A stretch of 64,000 bases of DNA from Leucocoprinus leucothites (lineage: Eukaryota > Basidiomycota > Agaricomycetes > Agaricales > Agaricaceae). The stretch spans positions 682,001 through 746,000 of the forward strand of contig JAACJO010000008.1 in the NCBI GenBank assembly GCA_013368445.1. Direction: 5' to 3'. The notes beneath the pieces were generated by a model. That model saw only the letters and a list, made by a program, of their open reading frames with translations. It searched no databases and was not told where the DNA came from. The number at the start of each line of letters is the position of its first letter. The stretch's first letter is position 1. Below are positions 56,230-64,000 of the stretch, piece after piece. The translations under genes and the position numbers were made by a program.

Positions 56230-56480
56230 GCTAGCAGATAAGTAGTTGTCAGACTCGGGGCGGTTCGCCAAATTTAGGACCAACTTGGTGGTGAAGAGAC
56301 CACGAGCATTCCGCTCCTTGGACGGCTTGTGCTTGACTTCGGTCCTATAGAATTTCCTCGGGATGGAGACAAGGGCTGCTATGGCCTCGCTTCGTTGGAT
56401 CTTCACGCCTTGATTAGGCAGGACGTGCGTCGGCGTGTCACTTACCATTCTTTGCAAGCACGAAGCCTTTGATTCTTCGT
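56230..56480 (-). pseudogene. Decayed cytochrome P450 C-terminal fragment
   Basis: The minus-strand frame contains IQRSEAIAALVSIPRKFYRT and EVKHKPSKERNARGLFTTKL with VLNLANRP. This aligns in order with the end of the intact P450 gene next door (NETEGVAALASLISRYKIEI, KDEPQFKHETFEERKSRILK, VVLTLSPKR). No heme-binding loop or other P450 part is seen near it, and there is no proper start. It therefore looks like the relic of a tandem copy downstream of, and in the same direction as, the intact gene. Similarity is modest, so chance cannot be fully excluded. Confidence 0.45.
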
Positions 56481-56748
56481 TCAAGCTTCTCAACACGGAC
56501 ATCGACAGTGCACTCGCCTTAGACACCTTTGTTGCAAGGCGGGCTTTTTTCCTCTGTGTGTGAAGTAACTTCATCTAGTCAGAATGAGGATATTGAGCAT
56601 GAAGTGGTATAAAGATTGTATGAAAGTTGTCTTGGAAAGAGACCTCATTTCGAGATTGCCATCGGAAAAAAGCGTTCAAGTTGTCGAAAGTCATCGTATT
56701 GGATCATGTATTCTTACAGTGCTAAAGGTCGTGTGAACAAACCAGGCC

Positions 56749-56792
56749 ACAAGCAGAGCTCCACTGACAAGCAGGGCTCCACTGACATGCAG
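56749..56792. repeat. Short 18-bp tandem duplication
   Basis: The unit ACAAGCAGRGCTCCACTG occurs at 56749-56766 and 56767-56784, with a partial third copy (ACATGCAG). It lies in the gap between SDR and P450, which otherwise holds only the P450 relic. The remaining sequence 56481-57121 shows nothing else. Confidence 0.8.
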
Positions 56793-57121
56793 AAAGGGTT
56801 TCATGGCGTCCGGCACCCACGAACCTCTCACGTCCATGGATACCTAGTGCATCTGTTACCCGCATATATCACGTATGTCTTCTGATTTCTGTTGTGAGCG
56901 GAGGTTTGATGTCAGCCTGATTCGAGGTTTATTTTCCGCTTTGTTCTCATAATCAGGCTCAGTTTATCGACCCATAAACATTGCGGGTATGTAATCGTAA
57001 TATAGACGCATACGAGATTGGAGGGACGGAGAAATTCAATAATTCGTCAAACTGACAGTCCGTGCCGAATTGGCTGGTGGGCTAGAGATAATAACACTAT
57101 GATAGTAGGGGCGCTCATGAC

Positions 57122-59661
57122 TTAACTCCGCCTTTTAAAGACCAACGGCAAGCGCTTCGGTCTAGGGACGAATCACGGTGACGGAAGTCAGTTTAGGGTT
57201 TATATTTCCTGCGAGTTGGGCTACGCACGAGAGGGTAAGGACAACTTGGGTTTTCAAGATGCGGGACTTTCGTTCTTCGAATGTCTCGTGTTTGAACTGA
57301 GGCTCGTCCTTGATCTCGATTTTGTATCGACTTATGAGGGATGCCAGAGCCGCTACGCCTTCTGTTTCGTTGAACCTAATAGACTGTAAGCACCGGAAAA
57401 CTGAGACGAATTTGAATCTGAAAGGAGACTGACTTTCTTCCGAGGCAAGCCCTTGGTCCTGTGAAACAGAGTCAAGGCTAATCTTCAGCAAGGAAGAGGT
57501 ACTTGTACTAACCGACAGAAAAAGCCACCAAAGCATCTTTATTCCAATTTCCCAAGAACCGCTCTGGCATGAATTCGTCGGGGTTTTCCCAGTATCTCGC
57601 TGAAATTGGATCGCATTAAATCAATCATGCCTTTACGATTGAATACCAGTACGTACGGTTTCTTTGTACGCCCGGAACATGTATAGTAAGGTGTGTTCCC
57701 TTTGGAATGGGTATCCGTTTCTTCTCGTCATTATGTGAATTCCCGACAATGATCGAGGTATCTTCCGGCGCTTTCTTGGTCACTTGAGAAACCTATGGAA
57801 ACTCCGTTAGCGTCATTTTTTTCAGAACATAGCAAGCGACTTGCCGGAGAGAACAGCCTAAGGCTTTCGTTGTAAACTCTGATCATGATTTGTCAGGCAA
57901 GTCAGTAAGGGAGCAGCATATAGAACGCACGCCATGACATATGTCAGATTGGGCATGTCCTCGTATGTCTAACAGTAGTTCGGGTTCAGTTGTTAACGAC
58001 ATATTAGCGCAGCTAAACTTACAGGCCTCCGTCCGTCAGGAATGACTTCCTTGATATGCTGGAACAGCTTCTCTTGAATATTGGGATAAAGAGCGAGCAG
58101 AGCAAAGCTGAATGAGAGAGTATGGGCCGTAGTCTACCAGTCGATTTAGTACAGCTGGAGCAATCACGAAACATGAGTATAACAAACCTCATGTCCGGCA
58201 ACCAAGAAAATGAAGATATTTCCTGTGCATTTTTCAGTATGAATCTTGTAAGCCAAAACTGCCAGCTACGGACCCATTAGTTCTTCCTCTGTGAGAGCGG
58301 CCAGTTCAACCTCCTCTTTATTGGCGTGAATCAAGCTGCTGAATAGATCGTGCCTGTCCTGAACCTCAGAAGTTTGGCGGTCCTGAATCATTTCACGCAT
58401 GTAATCCTAGATGGGTAACGATAAATATCATTCGACAAACCTGCGATTTAGCTAACGATCCGAAGGATAGGACTCACACTGAGCTCACTCGTAGCTTGAC
58501 GAATCTTTCTCAGCCTTGGGTGAGGTAACGCTTTGACCCAATTCGGAAGAATAAAATTGTAGATGAGTTCCGACGCGGTTGAGTGCAAGGCCTCTCGGAA
58601 AGTGAGCTGATGGTGCCCTGGCTTGGAGCTATTATTATCCTCCCAAGTAACCCTCTGACCGAAACCTGATGACCGACTCCGTAAGAATGGTCATCAGTGT
58701 GAAGAGCTGTTGGGTACTTGCCCGCTGACCCAATGACAAGCAATGCGAGCTAGAGGTAAGATGTCAGTCAAAGAAACTCAGCATATATGTCAAGCGTTGT
58801 TAACGGGGTTTACTGACTGGCAGAGTGATATCGACACCATGCTCAACAACTGCATCCTTATTGTCCCACACGTTCTCCGTTAAATCGTCAACAATGCGTA
58901 ATGTTTCTTCCCAGACTAGCTTATTGTTTTTCTGTGCACGATCGTTAGGTATCCTATCGATGGTATACACCTTGGGAATCACACCTCAGAAAAGGATGGA
59001 CCGGATATCTTCCGGTATTTCTTCCATAGATCCCCTTCGGTAGATACGATGTTATGGCCGTAGAGGTTGATGGCCTCATATATTTTCACGGGCTTAGGGA
59101 AGCGCCTGGTCGTAGCCAAATCCTATTATCTGTCAATCTATGATCAATGACGTGAATAAATAAGTCAACTAACTTTGATGGCTTCAGCGTCAGCAATATA
59201 AATGTTATGTTGTAAGTTGGGCCAGAAAGTTATCTGGTGTACGGGAATAGAGGAATGTTAGGCCAGTATCAGCTAAGAGGGCCAGGCGGAAGCACGTACG
59301 GCCGAATAGGCATCCCATCCGACCTCCTCGAAAGCTAATCAGACCGTTAAAGTCCAGTCTCCAGAAACCGAATGCCAGGGTGGCCAGCTTACTCTTATGG
59401 CCTTCTTCAAATAGCCAGTTTCGGCTGAGCTTGACTCCTCTGATCTGGGGGAGAAGATAATACAAGATACTTCGGAAGCCGAGCACTGTTCGATGACCAG
59501 GAAGATAGCTTTGACAGGTTAACAAGTTTGTAAATGTCAATAGGAAGGGTAAATGCATAAGTCACATACTCAACCGAATGAAGTATCCTAAGTGCACCGA
59601 TGACCCTTTGAAGAACGAAAACTAGACCGATGGTAGCAGCAATGAGGAAAGGAGACACCAT
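57122..59661 (-). CDS. Cytochrome P450 monooxygenase
   Basis: Microsomal heme monooxygenase; substrate and CYP family not assignable by eye. ATG at 59661 starts an N-terminal membrane anchor (MVSPFLIAATIGLVFVLQRV). Many small introns follow. The I-helix is NIFIFLVAGHETTAHTLSFS, with the AGxxTT oxygen-binding motif. Next is ALYPNIQEKLFQHIKEVIPD, then ARYWENPDEFMPERFLGNWN. The heme loop FSVGPRACLGR (FxxGxRxCxG with the heme Cys) is split by an intron after GTC G and followed by FNETEGVAALASLISRYKIE. The last intron (GTGCGT...CCCTAG) leads to SPKRLPLVFKRRS, TAA at 57122. The usual 500-residue layout appears complete. Exon borders in the middle (58000-59400) were not all resolved. Confidence 0.93.
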
Positions 59662-60491
59662 GATTGATAGTGTGAAGTTTGAAGCTCACTCTCATTATAT
59701 ATGGTGCTTCTGGTGCTTCTGACGGCTAAAACCTTGTGTCAATTTGAGGCGTGGTGAGAAATATTGGAACAACATCAGTCGAGTCTGACCAGGGCCAACT
59801 TGGGACTCACCATGTTTTCCCAGATTTTGCGCCGGTGAAGCGTAATAGTGCTCACGCGGCTCGGGCCGGCAGCTCACCCAAGCTGATAAACACGGGGGCG
59901 GTTTCTCGATGGCTTTCTGTTCCAAGGGGCCTACTATTTTAGCGCAACACTCTGGCATCACCCTGAGGCTGCATAGGCCGCCATGTTTTAATAAGATTAA
60001 TGAGAAGTGTAAGAAGGTCGAGTGGTCGATGGCCAGACCGGTTGTTATGATGACAACATTTATTTTGGTAGCCTCGGCCCCAGCGAGAGATGTAACAGTG
60101 GCTTATTCTTAGACTTGGTGTTGAATGGCCGCTTGGACATGATTAACCTTTTTGATACCACTTTGATTCATCGCGTCAGCCTGTGGTTAGGGAAGCCAAT
60201 TTGAACGCACTGTGAAGCAAAGGTGCGTGGTTTTGAAACCAACAGCTGGAAAGAGATCTAAGATCCACTTGTGCGGACCAAGTCAAGGTCACACTGATAA
60301 ACGTTCAATAAGCCATGGACAATTGATTACAAGCCATGAATCTCAGCATACAACATCAGATCCCTCTGTTTCCCTAATAAACAACATATATCCAACATAT
60401 TCAGCTTAGATAGAGAACAGAATTAGACTGAGCATTAGCTTGATAGACATCTACTTTTGCGCGCAAGCGGCGGAAAACCAGGTTGCAGCGT
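59662..60491. other. Intergenic between P450 start and FKBP end
   Basis: 830 bp containing the P450 promoter and the 3' UTR of the FKBP gene. Open frames up to 88 codons show no motifs. Nothing further was seen. Confidence 0.5.
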
Positions 60492-61972
60492 TTAGTTGAT
60501 CGCAAGGAGCTTCACCTCTGTTTTGATAGAGTCAATGTATAAGTCACATCAATATCAAGAATGAAACTAACCAAAAATCAAGGTAGAATTTCCTGGAATG
60601 GTAGGATTGCCACTTTTGCCATAGGCGAGGTTTGGGGGACAGGTCAAGGTTCGTTCACCACCAACTCGCATACCGGCAAGGCCCTGGTCCCAACCTGGAA
60701 AACATATGGATAGACCGTCAAATAAGGAAAAGAGATATCACACCTTTGATAACCTCTCCACCGCCCAAATGGAAGGTGAACTGCAAGGAATGCGAATAAA
60801 CCATACAGCCAAGGATCTAGTGAGTGATTACGCACAGGTTTACCCTTGACGTTCTTGTCGAAGACCTTTCCGTTCATAAGCTTACCGATATATCGCATCT
60901 GAAGTTTGTCGCCTTTCTTTGCCTGAGGACCGGTGCCAATAGTAGCATCCTGGTATTTGAGACCCCCGGGCAGCTCCTTAACCTCCTGGTTCGTTTTGGC
61001 AGTTTTCTCCTTCTTTTCCTTCTTTTCTTTCTTTTCCTCCTTCTCCTTCTTCTCCTGCTCAGCAAGCTCACCCTTACCAACAGGGACGGCTTCTCCATTC
61101 TCCTTCTTCAGCTTCTTGTTCTTCTTGTCAGTTTTTGCCTTTGGCTCTTTGTCGGCATCATCCACTTCACGAGTACGCTTGCTGGGCTTGGTTGCTCCTT
61201 CCACTCCCTCCTCAACCTCCTCAAAGCGACTGTAGACATTATTAGCGGAGAGAGCTGAGAGGTGAGAACATGGCAATTACCTAGCATCACTGTCAACGCC
61301 ATCGAGGTCGTCGGGATGCATCTCAACGTCAGAGCTCACGTCACGGAGGTCATACGCGTCGTCCTCATCAGAATCAAAATCTGAGCCGTCCAAGGGTGGC
61401 TGGTCGGAATTGATTTGGTCTAAGAGGTAACTTAACAAAGCTGTTGACTGAGGAATGGTGAACATACCAATATAATTTCCCGACAAAGAGACGGGACTGT
61501 GGGATAAAATCAGCATTGGTTTATTGGGCCGGCTGACTTGAAAACTGACTTTTTTCCAACCAGCTCGAATTTATAGGCAGTCTCTGCCTCGAGAATGAGA
61601 TTCACTTGAGCATTTTCAGCCTATAAGCGATAGCCTTTTGATTTAATGTACGCGTATTCCACGAGACAAATTCGTACCTTTCCGCCCGTAAGTGAGCAAA
61701 GAACAAAACTGGCGATGGAAGGCTCCTCCTCTGCATCTTCCTCTTCATCGGACTCGTCCGCAGATTTACTGTAGCTAATTTTGACGACAGTCCTACCGTC
61801 CTTGTCCGCGAGTTGCTCTCCAAGAGAAGCGTTGGAAATACGAACATCTGCCTCGGGCATGACCACTTCCTCCTTGCCCGGGACGAGGTCAAGACTCCTG
61901 CAAAACGTGTTGGAAGGTAAAAAGAAGATCCTGACGCGTCTTAACATACCAGATTGCGATTGCAACAGCCAT
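60492..61972 (-). CDS. Nucleolar FKBP-type peptidyl-prolyl isomerase (Fpr3/Fpr4 type)
   Basis: Proline isomerase and histone chaperone of the nucleolus. ATG at 61972 gives MAVAIAIW, then after an intron [20 protein letters not shown], an N-terminal nucleoplasmin-like domain with [20 protein letters not shown] and [10 protein letters not shown]. An acidic stretch ([20 protein letters not shown]) and a long Lys/Glu tract ([20 protein letters not shown]) follow. The C-terminal FKBP domain reads [80 protein letters not shown] and [23 protein letters not shown] at 60492. Active-site residues (Tyr, Phe-Asp, Trp, Tyr) are present. The three-part order is that of yeast Fpr3/Fpr4. It is divergent from ARPC4. 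Confidence 0.96.
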
Positions 61973-62128
61973 TGTGATGTAAAAGGAGGAGGATGAACGG
62001 CGGCAAAGTAAAAGATTTTTTCTCGCGCGTGCTCAATCATCTTTATACGGCGAAATGCCGAAACTCCGCCCGCTGCTTCCCTGATTATTAATGACTCTCG
62101 ATCACCTCACTGTACTCCGCTCTTCACC
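61973..62128. promoter_or_regulatory. Compact divergent intergenic region, FKBP / ARPC4
   Basis: 156 bp between the two start codons on opposite strands; both promoters must lie here or overlap the first introns. No TATA box was seen. Confidence 0.5.
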
Positions 62129-62937
62129 ATGGTGAGTAGTCTTATCAAAGGGGGTGCTTTAATCTGATTATTTCAGTCGAACGTCCTTCGTCCTTACCTC
62201 GCAGCAGTGCGGTCCACTCTAACTGCAGCTTTGACCCTCGAGGACTTCTCATCTCAGGTGTGCTTGGTTGTCGACCATATGTCCTCATCGGTACTCATTG
62301 TTCACCAGGTTGTGGAACGCCACAACAAGCCAGAAGTAGAGACAAGGTGTGTTTGAGCTTTATGTGTCCTGAGACTCGCTCATCTGCAGTCAGGGCATCA
62401 AAGGAAGTGCTACTGAACCCTCTTGTTATCTCGCGAAATGAGAACGAGCGCGTTTTGATCGAGCCTGCCGTCAATTCGATAAGACTTAGTATCAAGATAA
62501 AGCAGGCGGATGAGATTGAGCGCATTCTATGCCACAAGTTTACCAGGTTTCTGATGCAACGTGCAGAGAACTTCATCGTTCTACGTCGAAAACCAGTTCC
62601 CGTGCGTTACTACCCTACCTAGTCTGATATCCAATCTGACGCTGAGTCTAGGGCTACGACATCTCATTCCTAATTACAAATACTCACACAGAGACCATGC
62701 TCAAGCATAAGATTGTTGATTTCATCATCCAGTACGCCTTTTTCTCGCACTCAATAATTTGAGCGCTCAATAACAGAAAAAAAAGGTTCATGGAGGAGGT
62801 GGATAAAGAGATAAGCGAGATGAAACTCAGTCTAAACGCCCGGGCGCGTATCGTTGCTGAGTCTTACTTGACTGCGGTAAGCCTATGCTGTGACCCATCG
62901 CTGATATGTACTTATTCCTAGCAGATCAACGCATAGA
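62129..62937 (+). CDS. ARPC4: Arp2/3 complex subunit 4 (p20)
   Basis: Core subunit of the actin-nucleating Arp2/3 complex. Seven exons: 62129-62131, 62177-62257, 62309-62346, 62394-62601, 62652-62731, 62786-62876 and 62923-62937, giving 171 residues (family norm about 168). The first coding exon is only the ATG, directly followed by GTGAGT. The protein reads [119 protein letters not shown] and [20 protein letters not shown]. This is close to the animal protein over its whole length. TAG at 62937; convergent with the GNAT gene. Confidence 0.97.
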
Positions 62938-63052
62938 CTTCTGCCGGGCAATATACCACTTCTTATCATATGTGTTCATACCAACTGTACTTCAACCATG
63001 AATTCCACACCATATCCTTCACTACAGGCTTTAGAGCCTATGTTAGGACTAT

Positions 63053-63667
63053 TCATAAATTCCAACGAGCGCGAATCCTGGTCTCCAAGCCTGCCTTAAT
63101 CCGATCCCGCCATTCTGATTCCACTAGGGCATAACCCTTCACGTCCTCGTATTCTCCCGTCCTCAAACTTCGCCAAGCTTCTTTCCTCTCAGCTTCCAAC
63201 CGGATTCCTGTTTTCTCCAACCACCCCTGCATTGGAATATTATCCACAGCAGTCTCGAATGTCGCTCTGTGTAGTTTCCTCTCCTCGAATAACCACTTCA
63301 TCACATTATACAAGATCTCCGTCCCATGACCCCCTCCATGCTTTCCTGGTGCAACCAGAATACCAACTTCACATGAATTTTGTTCAGAGTCGATCTTAAA
63401 TATCCCGCTGATACCGATCAGCTCGCCTCGAGTACCATCCTTGTTCAGAGTGAACGCGTAAAAGTCTACTATTGTAGGGTCTTCGGCACGCTTCTCTCGG
63501 CGGACCCGAATCTCGTCTGAGGTTGCTTTATCGGGGAGGACGCGTAAGTGCTTAAGAGTCTCTGGATGAGTCCTATGGATAGCAACGATGTCATCGAGGG
63601 CGGGGTCTGGTGGAGTCAGTCGTATACGACCCGAAAAGGAGTCGATCATGATTTGATGTTGAGGCAT
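63053..63667 (-). CDS. GNAT-family N-acetyltransferase (RimJ/RimL-like)
   Basis: A single-exon gene of 204 codons, ATG at 63667. Residues 10-60 contain RIRLTPPDPALDDIVAIHRT, as in acetyltransferase-3 proteins. ELIGISGIFKIDSEQNSCEV and GILVAPGKHGGGHGTEILYN carry the acetyl-CoA pyrophosphate loop (KHGGGHGTE, the Q/RxxGxG/A type). MKWLFEERKLHRATFETAVD and MQGWLEKTGIRLEAERKEAW complete the fold, ending YALVESEWRDRIKAGL. The acceptor substrate is unknown. The lack of introns contrasts with all neighbours and may reflect its small size, retroposition or transfer; the sequence alone does not decide. Confidence 0.9.
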   Translation of the reverse strand: MPQHQIMIDSFSGRIRLTPPDPALDDIVAIHRTHPETLKHLRVLPDKATSDEIRVRREKRAEDPTIVDFYAFTLNKDGTRGELIGISGIFKIDSEQNSCEVGILVAPGKHGGGHGTEILYNVMKWLFEERKLHRATFETAVDNIPMQGWLEKTGIRLEAERKEAWRSLRTGEYEDVKGYALVESEWRDRIKAGLETRIRARWNL

Positions 63668-64000
63668 GATGACGAGGTGGGGGGTTCAGTGGGGGTGGAT
63701 TCTAACGAGCTATGTATTAAGGGACAGGATGAATACAAGTAAAAATTTATAGGACTCTGAGTTCTCTAGCAAGTCGAGTCATTTCAGCGTCTGTACAGAA
63801 CCCGGAGAATTATCATGATAAAGCGATCATTATCATTCTTCCCCGTTTTGATCGCCATATGCATTTTGTCTGCGAACACCGAAGAGTTCGACGAGATCTA
63901 CAGAAGAGTTTGTTCCAATAAGTCGTCCGTTTCAGGCAATACAGGGGGATGATCGCTGACCTTGAATCCTTGACTCGCGTTGCTCACGCTGGGTTTCGCG
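63668..64000. other. Right-end intergenic sequence
   Basis: 333 bp with no open frame or motif that I can support. It should include the promoter of the GNAT gene. A further gene may begin beyond the right edge. Confidence 0.5.

Noticed and set aside
54624..59661. SDR plus P450 as a secondary-metabolite cluster
   Set aside because: No backbone synthase, transporter or regulator is near; the neighbours are housekeeping genes.
1..64000. CRISPR arrays, insertion sequences, bacterial operons
   Set aside because: This is intron-rich fungal nuclear DNA; no regular spaced repeats or bacterial signals were seen.

Overview
The window is nuclear DNA of a filamentous basidiomycete, most likely an Agaricomycete. 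The genes are intron-rich, with many GT-AG introns of about 45-75 bp. They encode fungal orthologues such as Set9, Upf2, an ATRIP-type protein, Rrp17, Bos1 and nucleolar FKBP. The long retroelement is a fungal Ty1/copia type. Genus and species cannot be read from the sequence. Because coding exons are short, most genes were reconstructed by hand by joining exons in frame across splice sites. Boundaries of unlisted internal exons are approximate.

Layout: 1-1232 is the 5' part of a Tudor-SN (SND1) gene leaving the left edge. 4228-5784 is a formate/nitrite-family transporter. 6475-8023 is a CaMKK/SNF1-activating-type kinase. UPF2 (8660-13031) and an ATRIP-like checkpoint gene (13191-16277) are head to head, followed by a secreted class 3 lipase (16496-17702). 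An apparently intact, very young copia retrotransposon occupies 18290-24674. Then come an amidohydrolase-like protein lacking the usual metal ligands (26082-27269), a large disordered protein of unknown function (27836-30804), CCT6 (31068-33277) and the Set9 H4K20 methyltransferase (33686-37579).

The right half holds a FAM72-like gene with an apparent one-base frameshift (38562 to about 39878), RRP17 (39877-40754), BOS1 (42495-43492), a small secreted protein (43994-44676), a Ser/Thr-rich single-pass surface protein (47227-48440), a P5B-type ATPase (48892-54197), an SDR oxidoreductase (54624-56094), a decayed P450 tail (about 56230-56480), an intact P450 (57122-59661), a nucleolar FKBP (60492-61972), ARPC4 (62129-62937) and a GNAT acetyltransferase (63053-63667).

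This is mostly a housekeeping neighbourhood: RNA decay and rRNA processing, the DNA-damage checkpoint, chromatin, chaperonin, SNARE and actin genes. There is no obvious pathway cluster; the SDR and P450 are neighbours but nothing ties them together. The most notable items are the young copia element with an apparent half-tRNA-iMet primer site, two GC-AG introns, the frameshifted FAM72-like gene, the amidohydrolase-like possible pseudo-enzyme and the unknown 27.8-30.8 kb protein. I did not find a clearly new multi-gene system. Several gene-poor stretches (1.2-4.2, 24.7-26.1, 40.8-42.5 and 44.7-47.2 kb) show nothing I can interpret.
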